Shown piece by piece: positions 8,488 through 16,619 of a stretch of 64,000 nucleotides of DNA. The stretch spans positions 124,001-188,000 of the forward strand of contig NZ_WEIO01000009.1 in NCBI RefSeq assembly GCF_009183655.1, given 5' to 3'. The stretch is from Bacillus aerolatus. Lineage in GTDB: Bacteria > Bacillota > Bacilli > Bacillales > Domibacillaceae. Each line of letters opens with the position of its first letter. Within the stretch, counting starts at the first letter, position 1. Both the position numbers and the translations under genes were made by a program. The notes under the pieces are model-generated. The model did not search any database. It worked only from the letters and a program-made list of their open reading frames with translations, and was not told the origin of the DNA.

Positions 8488-10626
8488 ATGCTTCAACAAG
8501 CCCGGAATCATTTACAATCTTATTTTGGCTATTCTGCTTTTCGCAGCGGACAAGAGCAGGCCATCAGCCAGGTGCTTGAAGGGAAGAACACGATTTGTGT
8601 GATGCCGACTGGCGGCGGGAAATCGATTTGCTACCAAATTCCGGCTCTTGTACTCCCTGGAATTACGGTTGTTATTTCTCCGCTTATTTCTTTAATGAAA
8701 GATCAAGTAGACACGCTGCTTGAGGCGGGTATTGCAGCTGCATACATTAACAGTTCGCTCAGTGCCGCAGAAGTGCGTGATACGATGGCAGCCGCTAAGC
8801 AGGGAGAGTACAAATTATTGTATATTGCGCCTGAACGGCTTGAGTCACGTTCATTTATAGAGGATTTAAAAGAAATGCCAATCCCGCTTGTAGCTGTAGA
8901 TGAAGCCCATTGTATTTCACAGTGGGGCCATGATTTTCGGCCAAGCTACCGGCAAATTCAGCGTCTGGCCGAGCTTTTGCCGCAAAAGCCTGTTGTTCTC
9001 GCCTTAACTGCCACGGCCACTCCGAAAGTGCGTGAAGATATTTGCCGGCTGCTGGCCATTGATGAAGCGAATACGGTTATTACAGGATTTGAAAGAGAAA
9101 ATTTATCGTTCTCTGTCATCCAAGGGCAGGACCGCTATGTATTCATAAAAGATTATGTCCAGAAAAACGAAAAAGAAGCGGGTATTATTTATGCGGCTAC
9201 GAGAAAAGCTGTCGACCAACTGTATGAAAAATTGCGTAAAAGCAACATCCCGGCAGCCCGTTATCATGCAGGGATGAGCGATGATGAACGAATTAATGAG
9301 CAAGACCGCTTTTTAACAGATGAAGCAACTGTTATGGTGGCGACGAATGCCTTTGGGATGGGGATTGACAAGTCCAATATCCGCTATGTCATTCACTATC
9401 AGCTGCCGAAAAATATGGAAAGCTATTATCAGGAAGCAGGGCGTGCAGGCAGAGATGGGCTTGACAGTGAATGTATCCTATTGTATTCGTCTCAGGATGT
9501 GCAGACGCAGAGGTTTTTAATTGACCAGTCTCTTGAAAGAGAACGGATTCCGCGCGAGCTGGAAAAGCTGCAATTAATGATTGACTACTGCCATACGGAA
9601 AATTGCTTGCAGAGCTATATCGTTAAATATTTTGGCGAAGCGTATGCGGAGCCGTGCGGGCGCTGCGGCAACTGTACAGATTCAAGAGCGGTTGTGGATG
9701 TCACGAAAGAAGCACAGATGGTTTTGTCATGCGTAATCCGGATGGGACAGCGCTATGGAAAATCGATCACTGCCCAAGTGCTGACGGGATCTAAAAATAA
9801 AAAGATCGCTGAATTCGGTTTTCACACTCTTTCAACGTACGGCATTATGAAAGAGCAAAGCGCCAAAGACGTTACTAATTTCATCGAGTTTTTAATATCA
9901 CAGGAGCTGCTTAGTGTGGAGCACGGCTCTTATCCGACGATTTTTGTCACAAGTCAAGGCAAAGAGGTTCTTGTTGGCCAGCAGCTGGTCAAACGGAAAG
10001 AAGCGGTGCAGACAAAACAGATTGCTGCCGACGACCCGCTGTTTGAAGAATTGCGCAGCTTGAGAAAAAGTCTGGCAGAGCAGGCGGACGTTCCGCCGTT
10101 TGTCATTTTTTCAGACCGAACGTTAAAGGACATGTGCGTGAAGCTTCCGCAGACAGAAGGGGAATTTCTTACAGTCAGCGGTGTCGGGAGTAGTAAGCTT
10201 GAGAAGTATGGAGAGCTATTCATTGCAGCGATCACCGCTTTTTGTAAAGAGCATCCTGAACGGGAAAAAGGAGCGGCTGCGGAGCAAGCTCTCATCAAGC
10301 CTCAGAAAAAAGCGGCCAGCCAATCCCACTTGGACACGCTTGAGCTGCATAAACAGCATATGACAGTTAGTGAAATTGCCGAAAAGCGGGAGCTCGCTGT
10401 GAGTACGATCGAAAGTCATTTATTGCAGTGTGCCGATGAAGGAATGAAGGTGGACTTACCTTTGCTCGTACCTGAAGAGTACTGGACGTTGCTTGATAAA
10501 GCTGTACAAGAAGCCGGCCGTGATAGGCTGAAGCCCATTAAAGAACTCGTACCTGAAGAAATAACGTATGGTATGATCAAGGCGTTTTTGAAGATCGGCT
10601 GCCCGGAAGAAAGCTCTCATTCATAA
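8488..10626 (+). CDS. recQ: ATP-dependent DNA helicase RecQ
   Basis: From ATG 8488 (after AAGGAAG; an in-frame TTG at 8440 has no ribosome site) the protein has 712 residues. It shows Walker A MPTGGGKSICYQ near residue 50, the DEAH box VAVDEAHCISQWGHDFRPSY near 150 (including the RecQ aromatic loop), helicase motifs VATNAFGMGIDKSNIR and QEAGRAGRDG, the zinc cysteines CGRCGNC, an HRDC domain (about 515-590) and a C-terminal helix-turn-helix-like segment MTVSEIAEKRELAVSTIESHL. It unwinds DNA 3' to 5' in recombination and fork repair. Single gene, divergent from glnS. Confidence 0.94.
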   Translation: MLQQARNHLQSYFGYSAFRSGQEQAISQVLEGKNTICVMPTGGGKSICYQIPALVLPGITVVISPLISLMKDQVDTLLEAGIAAAYINSSLSAAEVRDTMAAAKQGEYKLLYIAPERLESRSFIEDLKEMPIPLVAVDEAHCISQWGHDFRPSYRQIQRLAELLPQKPVVLALTATATPKVREDICRLLAIDEANTVITGFERENLSFSVIQGQDRYVFIKDYVQKNEKEAGIIYAATRKAVDQLYEKLRKSNIPAARYHAGMSDDERINEQDRFLTDEATVMVATNAFGMGIDKSNIRYVIHYQLPKNMESYYQEAGRAGRDGLDSECILLYSSQDVQTQRFLIDQSLERERIPRELEKLQLMIDYCHTENCLQSYIVKYFGEAYAEPCGRCGNCTDSRAVVDVTKEAQMVLSCVIRMGQRYGKSITAQVLTGSKNKKIAEFGFHTLSTYGIMKEQSAKDVTNFIEFLISQELLSVEHGSYPTIFVTSQGKEVLVGQQLVKRKEAVQTKQIAADDPLFEELRSLRKSLAEQADVPPFVIFSDRTLKDMCVKLPQTEGEFLTVSGVGSSKLEKYGELFIAAITAFCKEHPEREKGAAAEQALIKPQKKAASQSHLDTLELHKQHMTVSEIAEKRELAVSTIESHLLQCADEGMKVDLPLLVPEEYWTLLDKAVQEAGRDRLKPIKELVPEEITYGMIKAFLKIGCPEESSHS

Positions 10627-10697
10627 ATTTCTTTTAGATGATTACTTTTGCTGAAAGAGGGAAAGGTAGAAGTGATCAACTGGGAAGTAGAATAGAA

Positions 10698-10838
10698 ATG
10701 AAGAAGAAAAAGTACGTTCTTGCTTTCATGTCATCCATTTTATCAATGAGCCTTTTATTTGCTTGTGACGGCGTTGATGAAGGTGAGCCGGATCCATCCG
10801 AGGAACCTTCTGAGCCACAAGAAGATGATTCCCAATAA
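10698..10838 (+). CDS. Small lipoprotein of unknown function
   Basis: From ATG 10698: 46 residues, beginning MKKKKYVLAFMSSILSMSLLFACDG. This is a lipoprotein signal with lipobox LFAC, leaving only about 26 mature residues that are almost entirely acidic and proline-rich (EGEPDPSEEPSEPQEDDSQ). The ribosome site is weak (GGGAAG). Such very short acidic lipoproteins are common in Bacillaceae next to unrelated genes; no function can be assigned. It lies 71 bp after recQ, and a strong promoter starts just behind it. Confidence 0.6.
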   Translation: MKKKKYVLAFMSSILSMSLLFACDGVDEGEPDPSEEPSEPQEDDSQ

Positions 10839-10871
10839 AGAATAAGCTGACGAGGATTGTGTGAATAATAG

Positions 10872-10900
10872 TTGACATCTTTTTTTAAGGATGATATAAT
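10872..10900 (+). promoter_or_regulatory. Exact-consensus sigma-A promoter
   Basis: TTGACA at 10872-10877 and TATAAT at 10895-10900 are both perfect hexamers with the ideal 17-bp spacing. No gene on the plus strand follows before a terminator at 11144, so the promoter appears to serve a non-coding transcript. Confidence 0.85.
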
Positions 10901-10906
10901 TTAAAA

Positions 10907-11180
10907 TTCATGATACTAAGTAACTTAGAACGTTTCATATAGATAAATATTGGCATTCTGCTATGTTTTTGAAGTAATACTTATTCAAACTGGAGCGGCT
11001 TCGGAGCCGCAAGGACTTAAGAGAAGGCAGGGCTTAGGTCGTTTAGGTTCATCAATAGACGACGATGTGGAATATAACCGCGGCGGTTCATTTCATGAAG
11101 GGAAATTTTCCCCCTTGAAAGCGTTGTGAGTTACAAATAAATGAAAAAAACCGGCCTGATTGATTCAGGCCGGTTTTTCT
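10907..11180 (+). ncRNA. Candidate structured non-coding RNA, family not recognised
   Basis: The stretch from about 10907 to the terminator at 11144-11180 lacks any ORF over 20 codons. Bases 10920-10936 pair with 11117-11134 in 16 base pairs (one mismatch, one bulge), closing a 215-nt domain. Inside are a perfect 6-bp hairpin GCGGCT-TCGG-AGCCGC at 10995-11010, a CGTTTA/TAGACG stem at about 11040-11061 and a GGGAAA/TTTTCCC hairpin at 11100. The size recalls 6S RNA, but I do not recognise 6S, tmRNA, RNase P or SRP RNA sequence in it. The exact start is inferred from the promoter. Confidence 0.55.
11144..11180. terminator. Terminator shared by the candidate ncRNA and the DUF948-like gene
   Basis: AAAAAAACCGGCCTGA is mirrored by TCAGGCCGGTTTTTC around a short loop. 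The A run and T run make it bidirectional, serving the plus-strand transcript and the minus-strand gene ending at 11191. Confidence 0.9.
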
Positions 11181-11190
11181 ATTACATAGA

Positions 11191-11553
11191 TTAAACAGGT
11201 TCTGCTTTCTTTTTTCGTTTAGGGACAGGCAGTTTAAGCTTCGTCTTTTCATCTAAAAAGTTCAGTGCCGTTCCCAGTTGTTTAATGGACTCCGGCGTTC
11301 TTTTCGCTTCATCGACTATGAACATAACAGCTTCTTTTTTCTCGTCTATGTCTTGTTTAATGTTTTCCTGAGTTGCTTTTAATTTCTCTGTTTCTGATTG
11401 AATAGCTTCTTGTTTTGCTTTTAACCGCTCTGACGTTGCTTGCAGCTGGTCAATTTTCGGCTTCATTGATTTATAAGTGCTGAATCCGGAAATGCCTAAG
11501 TAAATCAATGCCCCGACGACAATGGCCAAACTAATCCATCCGATAATTTCCAT
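11191..11553 (-). CDS. DUF948-like membrane-anchored coiled-coil protein
   Basis: 120 residues: an N-terminal membrane helix (IIGWISLAIVVGALIYLGISGF) followed by a long heptad-rich helix (about residues 28-85, with repeated KLKA/KQE patterns) and a basic tail KRKKKAEP. This layout resembles the DUF948 family (YtxG-type), whose B. subtilis member belongs to the general stress regulon. Start ATG follows GAGGAGG. A sigma-B-like promoter lies about 40 bp upstream (11592-11617), supporting a stress role. Molecular function unknown. Confidence 0.75.
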   Translation of the reverse strand: MEIIGWISLAIVVGALIYLGISGFSTYKSMKPKIDQLQATSERLKAKQEAIQSETEKLKATQENIKQDIDEKKEAVMFIVDEAKRTPESIKQLGTALNFLDEKTKLKLPVPKRKKKAEPV

Positions 11554-11591
11554 ACGTAAACCTCCTCTATTTAACCATATATGTATATACC

Positions 11592-11617
11592 TTACCCTTT
11601 ATTGTAAACGATTTAAC
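11592..11617 (-). promoter_or_regulatory. Candidate sigma-B promoter (DUF948-like gene)
   Basis: On the minus strand, GTTAAA (11617-11612), 14 bases, then GGGTAA (11597-11592). The sigma-B consensus is GTTTAA-N12-15-GGGTAT. It is the weakest of the set: the spacing is 14 and each box has a mismatch. Confidence 0.5.
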
Positions 11618-11829
11618 GAAAATTATCGGTAAAAAAGTTTAATTTGTTCATTTTTGGCCGGATACTAGTTATATGGCACGGGCAAGAAGGGTAAAACATT
11701 CAAGACGGCTAGTTAGAGCAGTGGAGGGATTAGGATGAATGGATATGTATGGCGATAGGAACACAATTGTTTTTCACATCGAGAAAGGGAAAAATAAAAG
11801 GTGAGAAATAGGTAAAGGGGGAGTGTGAA

Positions 11830-12426
11830 ATGGAGCAGAAAGCAGACTTTGTTCCGCTGGATGAATCTTTTTTTCAGCAGCCAACCTTGCAGCTGGCAGA
11901 ATCGCTGCTCGGCTGTTTGCTTGTAAAGGAAACGAAAGAAGGCACGGCTGCCGGGTTCATTGTTGAAACAGAAGCTTACAGAGGGCCGCTGGACCGGGCG
12001 GCTCATAGTTTTAATAACCGCCGGACGAAAAGAACGGAAATTATGTTTCATGAAGCTGGCCGCATCTACACATACGTGATGCATACTCATTGCCTCGTTA
12101 ATGTTGTCACTGGAGAAGAAGGCGTACCTGAAGCGGTATTAATAAGGGCTGTTGAGCCGTATGAAGGGATCGACTTAATGTTTGAGAGACGGGGCGGCAC
12201 GTCGATGAAAAATTTGACGAGCGGGCCTGGGAAACTAACGAAGGCGATGGGCATTACAATGGAGGACTACGGCAATCGTTTTGATCAACGTCCTCTTTAT
12301 ATAACAAAAGGGTTTACACCTGAAGACATTTCAACAGGCCCGCGTATCGGCATTGATAATTCGGGTGAAGCAAAGCACTATCCGTGGCGGTTTTGGGTGA
12401 CAGGCAATCAATACGTATCAAGATAA
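11830..12426 (+). CDS. mpg: 3-methyladenine DNA glycosylase (Mpg/AAG family)
   Basis: 198 residues. It removes alkylated and deaminated purines in base-excision repair. Family signatures: LLGCLLVKE near 28, IVETEAYRGPLDRAAHS near 44-60 (the catalytic Glu in ETEAY), FHEAGRIYTYVMHTHCLVNVV and VLIRAVEPYEG, then the LTSGPGKLTKAMGI block. ATG 11830 follows AAAGGGGGAG. Single gene, ending at a bidirectional terminator. The upstream 11618-11829 interval holds no other recognisable gene. Confidence 0.94.
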   Translation: MEQKADFVPLDESFFQQPTLQLAESLLGCLLVKETKEGTAAGFIVETEAYRGPLDRAAHSFNNRRTKRTEIMFHEAGRIYTYVMHTHCLVNVVTGEEGVPEAVLIRAVEPYEGIDLMFERRGGTSMKNLTSGPGKLTKAMGITMEDYGNRFDQRPLYITKGFTPEDISTGPRIGIDNSGEAKHYPWRFWVTGNQYVSR

Positions 12427-12454
12427 AAGGTGGAGCACTCGGCTCCGCCTTTTA
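12425..12454. terminator. Bidirectional terminator between mpg and the EamA gene
   Basis: AAAAGGTGGAGC / GGCTCCGCCTTTT around ACTC. Convergent genes end on both sides of it. Confidence 0.85.
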
Positions 12455-13369
12455 CCTGTGTTGCAGTTTTCTTCTCCGCCGCAGAACTAATTCTTCCATT
12501 GAACCGGAACCGAGCAGTACGCCGGGAACAATTAATAGCAGCCCGATTAAATGAGCAGGCAAAATCGCTTCTCCGAGAAAAACGGCCGCCCCGACTAATG
12601 AGAAAAAAGTATTCAAGTTCAAAAAAATAGAAGTTTCAGCAGCGCCAATTTGTCCGATCGCATGGTTATATATCATATGTCCAAGTGCGGTTGCCAGCAC
12701 GGCTGAAAAAAGGAATGCCAGCCAGACGGCAGGCGTGCCATGAGTCAGACTTGCCAGACCTGCCGGCTCTTTCCACAGACTGATCAGAAACAGCAGCACG
12801 GAGCCGATTAGTAACATGTATCCCGTTAATAATCGGGGATCTAATGTTTCTGCTGCTTTTTTAATGACGATAAAACTAAGCGCCTGTGACAAAATTGCAA
12901 GAAAAATATCTAAATCACCGACTGAAACGGAATTAATTCCACCGTCTCCGGCAAGAACAGTGAAGCTGACACCGGTGCCGCCGAGTAAAAAGCCGAGCAG
13001 GCGGATGTTAGTCGGCCGCCTTTTTAGGAGTATCATCGACAAAAGAGCGGTCAACAGCGGTCCTAGTCCTAAAATTAATCCGCCATTTGCTGCCGTTGTT
13101 TTGGACAAGCCTGTAGATAAAAAGTAATGATGGCTGACTACGCTCAGCATGGCTCCGCTAATAATATAAAGCCATTCGTTGCTGTGCGGCTTTCTCACTT
13201 TTCCAAGAACGCCCAGCACCAAAAATACAGTAACAGATGCTATGAAAATTCTGAGCGCTGTTATGGTAACGGGCATAAAGTGTTCTACTAAAATTTTTAT
13301 TACGGAGACATTTAAGCCCCAAATCAACATGATTCCTATTAAAACTAAATAAATTTTCGAATTTCCCAC
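12452..13369 (-). CDS. EamA/DMT-family transporter
   Basis: From GTG 13369 (AAGGCGG upstream) 305 residues with ten membrane helices in two EamA repeats; an upstream ATG at 13408 overlaps a TATAAT on this strand (13412-13407) and is therefore probably within the promoter. Repeat hallmarks: GIMLIWGLNVSVIKIL at the start, GGLILGLGPLLTALL, and in the second half AVLATALGHMIYNHAIGQIGAAETS and GEAILPAHLIGLLLIVPGVLLG. Family members export amino acids or other metabolites; substrate cannot be told from sequence. Single gene. Confidence 0.85.
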   Translation of the reverse strand: MGNSKIYLVLIGIMLIWGLNVSVIKILVEHFMPVTITALRIFIASVTVFLVLGVLGKVRKPHSNEWLYIISGAMLSVVSHHYFLSTGLSKTTAANGGLILGLGPLLTALLSMILLKRRPTNIRLLGFLLGGTGVSFTVLAGDGGINSVSVGDLDIFLAILSQALSFIVIKKAAETLDPRLLTGYMLLIGSVLLFLISLWKEPAGLASLTHGTPAVWLAFLFSAVLATALGHMIYNHAIGQIGAAETSIFLNLNTFFSLVGAAVFLGEAILPAHLIGLLLIVPGVLLGSGSMEELVLRRRRKLQHR

Positions 13370-13433
13370 AGTAATCCGCCTTTCCCCGAACACCCTTCCT
13401 GTTACCATTATACAGCAAATTTGTACGAAAAAA

Positions 13434-13460
13434 GAAAAAACCCGCCGAAAGACCGGCAGG
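13434..13460 (-). terminator. Terminator of the 70-residue hydrophilic protein gene
   Basis: Read on the minus strand: CCTGCCG-GTCTTT-CGGCGGG then TTTTTTC, directly behind the stop codon at 13462. Confidence 0.75.
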
Positions 13461-13461
13461 C

Positions 13462-13674
13462 TTATCCAGGATACTTTTCTTCGCTTGAAGAATCATCCTT
13501 TGTTCCGTGTTTATCTTTTTCTTCCTCTTGTTCCATTCTTAAATCTTCTAAAGGGATAGAGTCGACCGTTTGTTCACTTTTGAATTTATCATAAATACTT
13601 TCTTTGTCGGTTTCCATTTGGTCGGGATTGTCCATTTTTCCACGTTGCAGTGGTCTTTTTTTCTCTTCAGCCAT
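13462..13674 (-). CDS. Small hydrophilic protein of unknown function
   Basis: From ATG 13674, seven bases after GGAGGTGG, 70 residues with almost no hydrophobic residues: MAEEKKRPLQRGKMDN, then DKESIYDKFK and an acidic, lysine-rich end. The longer reading from 13740 passes through a promoter-like region. Composition suggests an intrinsically disordered, stress-type (hydrophilin-like) protein. A sigma-B-like promoter at 13706-13730 precedes it and lies back to back with that of the next stress gene. No family recognised. Confidence 0.65.
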   Translation of the reverse strand: MAEEKKRPLQRGKMDNPDQMETDKESIYDKFKSEQTVDSIPLEDLRMEQEEEKDKHGTKDDSSSEEKYPG

Positions 13675-13705
13675 CAGGCCACCTCCACTCGTATTTACTT
13701 CATTT

Positions 13706-13730
13706 ATACCTTTTATAGGAAAAGTTAAAC
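13706..13730 (-). promoter_or_regulatory. Candidate sigma-B promoter, leftward
   Basis: Minus strand: GTTTAA (13730-13725), 13 bases, AGGTAT (13711-13706). The first box is exact; the second has one mismatch to GGGTAT. Confidence 0.6.
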
Positions 13731-13743
13731 CTATCCGCATGTT

Positions 13744-13768
13744 GTTTATGTTTTAGTGAAAGGGGAAA
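13744..13768 (+). promoter_or_regulatory. Candidate sigma-B promoter, rightward
   Basis: GTTTAT (13744-13749), 13 bases, GGGAAA (13763-13768), 40 bp before the YflT-domain gene. It is divergent from the candidate at 13706-13730, so two stress genes share one intergenic region. Confidence 0.65.
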
Positions 13769-13807
13769 ACAGAAGGTGAACATCGAAAAACAGAGGAGGA
13801 GATTTTG

Positions 13808-14407
13808 ATGGTGAACGATCATAATGAAAAACAAATTGTTGGAGTTTACGATACACACACTGAAGCAATTGAAGCGATTGAAGATTTAAAGCGTCAAGGC
13901 TATCATTCAGATGAAATTTCCGTGATCAGCAAAGACCGTGAAGAATTAGAATATGTAGAAGATACGACAGATACAAAAGCGGAAGACGGAGCTGCGGCTG
14001 GCGCAGCTACCGGAGGCATACTCGGCGGGCTCACTGGAGTCGCAGCAGGCGCAGGGGCACTTGCCATTCCGGGAATAGGTCCAATTATTGCTGCGGGTCC
14101 AATCGTAGCCGGACTGACCGGTGCAGCCGCCGGAGCAGGGGCTGGAGGATTAACCGGAGCATTGATCGGACTCGGTATCCCGGAAGAAGATGCGGACCGG
14201 TATAACAACTATGTAAAAGAAGGAAAAATGCTCGTTCTTGTCGACCGTGACGCCCGTTTAACGGACGGTGACGGAGGGACGATAAACCGTGACACTCATC
14301 TAGCCGACGGAGGCAGCCGAATTATTGAAACAGAAAGAACGATTATTAGAGGAAACGATCATATCGATGGAAATGGACATCCTCTCAACTCAGACAGCCG
14401 CTTATAA
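13808..14407 (+). CDS. General stress protein with YflT domain and glycine zipper
   Basis: 199 residues from ATG 13808 (seven bases after AGGAGGA; the adjacent in-frame TTG is too close). Residues 5-45 form a YflT/GsmA-type N-terminal domain (QIVGVYDTHTEAIEAIEDLKRQGY, DEISVISKD). A strongly glycine/alanine-rich middle (about 60-120, GAAAGAATGGILGGLTGVAAGAG) looks like a glycine-zipper membrane segment. It is followed by PEEDADRYNNYVKEGKMLVLVD, which closes the domain, and a DGD-rich tail. Such proteins are general stress (sigma-B) genes in Bacillus; a matching promoter precedes it. Function unknown. Confidence 0.85.
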   Translation: MVNDHNEKQIVGVYDTHTEAIEAIEDLKRQGYHSDEISVISKDREELEYVEDTTDTKAEDGAAAGAATGGILGGLTGVAAGAGALAIPGIGPIIAAGPIVAGLTGAAAGAGAGGLTGALIGLGIPEEDADRYNNYVKEGKMLVLVDRDARLTDGDGGTINRDTHLADGGSRIIETERTIIRGNDHIDGNGHPLNSDSRL

Positions 14408-14420
14408 GGAAAATGAGAAG

Positions 14421-14458
14421 GACAGGCCCGGTTTAAAGGGCCTGTCCTTTTGTTATTT
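14421..14458. terminator. Terminator between two convergent genes
   Basis: GGACAGGCCC-GGTTTA-AAGGGCCTGTCC followed by TTTTGTTATTTT. The right arm overlaps the stop of the minus-strand gene at 14453. Confidence 0.85.
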
Positions 14459-16450
14459 TAAAAGTTCTTTGATTGGTTTTCCATCTATAAAGGATGGAGT
14501 CCGAAGGTTCATTAATCGGTAAACGGTTGGGGCGATATCAAGCGTGGACACGTGGCGTTCAATTTCTCCATGGCTAATATCTTTCCCATATGCATAAAAA
14601 ACAGGCCGCAGTTCTTTTCTTTTTGGATCACCTCCGTGGCTGCCTAGTTCTTTCGTTGGTTCAATGGCTTTTTTGGCATCTTTGCCGATGATGTAGCCAG
14701 GAGCGGCCGCCAGTATCACATCACCAGCATTTCGGTGATCAAAGTTATTAGCTTCTTTTTGATCCGATTCAGTAATTTTTTCGTATGGATTTTCTTTTTT
14801 GTCTTGAATTACGTGGAACATACTGTTGACCATATCTTTCGTTTCCTGCCAAGTCAAACCGTTCTCACCAGCACGGTCGCGCCATTCGTTGTAATGGTGC
14901 TTTAATAATTTTTTTCTTGAGGCGAGTTTTCTTTCATCTTTAATGCCCTTGAAAGTGCGGACAATTTCATTTTGCACTTTTTCATAATCTTTTGGGTCTA
15001 CTATTCCGTCTTTTTCCCGGCCTTTTAAATTAATGTAGACATGAGCGATCGTTCCGCTCGCGACAGCGTACGCTTTCGAATTTGACAGGTCAACTTCTCC
15101 TTTTTTGTTAAGTTTGAGAAGCCCGGCCTTTTTCAACTCGTAATTTGGAGAGATGCGGGAGTGAATCGGCTCCATTCCATGATCTGACACAATAAACAGC
15201 CGGTCGTTCTCTGTCATCGCAGCACTTGTTTTTCCAATAGTGTCATCCGCATTTTCATATGCCCATTTAATATAAGATTCATATGTTTTTACGGCTTCTT
15301 GACTGTAGCCGGGCTGCCGCGGATCGGTCAGTAGAAATTCATGCTCTTCCAAATCAATATGAGGCTCGTAAAACATGAGCAAATCAGGTTTGTATTCTTT
15401 CTTTATAAAAAGAGAAGTATCTGCCAGCCAATCTGCGAAGTTCTCATTAATCTCTTCATATTCTTTTCGGGAAATCCAGCCTTTTTCAAACGCGGGCAAG
15501 TCGTCCTGGTCAGGGAAAAAGCCAAAACGTTCAACAATTTTTTCTTTAAATCCTTCAGGTCCTTTAATTAAGCCAGTTGTCACCGCTGTCCGGTAAAATT
15601 TGACGGAAGAAAGATCTTTTTTGCTGCCTTTTAATTTAAATAGGAAGCCTGCCGAATCCGCACCTTTTACTTGGAGAGGAAGCTGCCCCCATTTGTTCAA
15701 CTGAACAGATGCATCTTGTGAATCGACCGTGAGATCTTCAGATACGTGAAACCGGTCGTAATCTTTTTTGTTATTGTCTGAAGAGTCGATCGCTAAAATG
15801 TGTATATAAACATCTTTTTTCCCTTGCAGCTTGATTTTTAAATGAGCTTCTTGCGGTTCGGAAAAGCTTTTTGGCGGGTTATCCCATTTCTTTACCGGTT
15901 TGAAATCGAGCTTATTGTAGCTGCTTTCAGCGAGCACGTCTCCATAATAAATAGAGTAGTCGGCCTCATTTTCTTTTTGGGGGTTTGAACCGGGGAATCC
16001 GATAACAGCCGTTACTTTCCCTTGTTTTTTAGCTTCTTTCCAAAGCGGGGCTACATCGATATTCGCCTGGAAAGCATTCTTTGTTTTGTTAAGTTTTTTG
16101 CCGCTATAGTGAAATTCGTTGCTGACGAAGCCTGTTTTTTCCGGTTTGGCTCCTGTAGCTATTGAAGCGTGGGAAGCAGCAGTTAAAGAAGGATTAACGG
16201 TTGTGATATCTTTCGCATACATGCCTTCTTTTTTCAATTTCTTTAAATGCGGCATGCTGCCGTCTTTAATATACTTTTCGGCATAATCATGTCTCATGCC
16301 ATCAAAAGAAAGAATAATCATCGTTTCTTTTTGAGGAGGTGCTGCTGTGGCTGCTGCAGGGAAGGCAGCTAAATTCAGAAGCAGTGAGGCTGCAATCACT
16401 TTTCTATAAAGAGTTTTATGCATCATTTTGAATGTCTGGTTGATATTCAT
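14453..16450 (-). CDS. Secreted alkaline-phosphatase-superfamily phosphodiesterase
   Basis: 665 residues with a signal peptide (RKVIAASLLLNLAAFPAAATAA, cut likely near AAA). The mature protein is a type I phosphodiesterase/nucleotide pyrophosphatase: ILSFDGMRHDY (first metal Asp), NPSLTAASHASIATG (the nucleophile Thr/Ser region), YEPHIDLEEHEF, FIVSDHGMEPIH (DHGM metal motif) and a late GSHGGDP. A central insertion (about 190-330) is probably an added beta domain. It hydrolyses phosphoesters outside the cell; the substrate is not predictable. ATG 16450 follows AAAGGAG. A second secreted phosphatase besides PhoX in this window. Confidence 0.85.
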   Translation of the reverse strand: MNINQTFKMMHKTLYRKVIAASLLLNLAAFPAAATAAPPQKETMIILSFDGMRHDYAEKYIKDGSMPHLKKLKKEGMYAKDITTVNPSLTAASHASIATGAKPEKTGFVSNEFHYSGKKLNKTKNAFQANIDVAPLWKEAKKQGKVTAVIGFPGSNPQKENEADYSIYYGDVLAESSYNKLDFKPVKKWDNPPKSFSEPQEAHLKIKLQGKKDVYIHILAIDSSDNNKKDYDRFHVSEDLTVDSQDASVQLNKWGQLPLQVKGADSAGFLFKLKGSKKDLSSVKFYRTAVTTGLIKGPEGFKEKIVERFGFFPDQDDLPAFEKGWISRKEYEEINENFADWLADTSLFIKKEYKPDLLMFYEPHIDLEEHEFLLTDPRQPGYSQEAVKTYESYIKWAYENADDTIGKTSAAMTENDRLFIVSDHGMEPIHSRISPNYELKKAGLLKLNKKGEVDLSNSKAYAVASGTIAHVYINLKGREKDGIVDPKDYEKVQNEIVRTFKGIKDERKLASRKKLLKHHYNEWRDRAGENGLTWQETKDMVNSMFHVIQDKKENPYEKITESDQKEANNFDHRNAGDVILAAAPGYIIGKDAKKAIEPTKELGSHGGDPKRKELRPVFYAYGKDISHGEIERHVSTLDIAPTVYRLMNLRTPSFIDGKPIKELLK

Positions 16451-16619
16451 TATCTATCTCCTTTAGCTGGTATGATCAAAAAGACTGCCTAAACAATCAT
16501 TCCTCTTTTTCAGCGGTTTGAAACCTTTTAAGCGGGGGATTGCGAAAACGGCAAAAGTTTTCCATAATGAAAGAACAACGACACCGATATTAGCGGTGAA
16601 GAAAAAAGAAGGAGTTTAT

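Noticed and set aside
11554-11829. Small genes or RNA between the DUF948-like gene and mpg
   Set aside because: Apart from the sigma-B-like promoter there is only AT-rich sequence and an ORF antisense to mpg; no terminator pairs with a promoter here.
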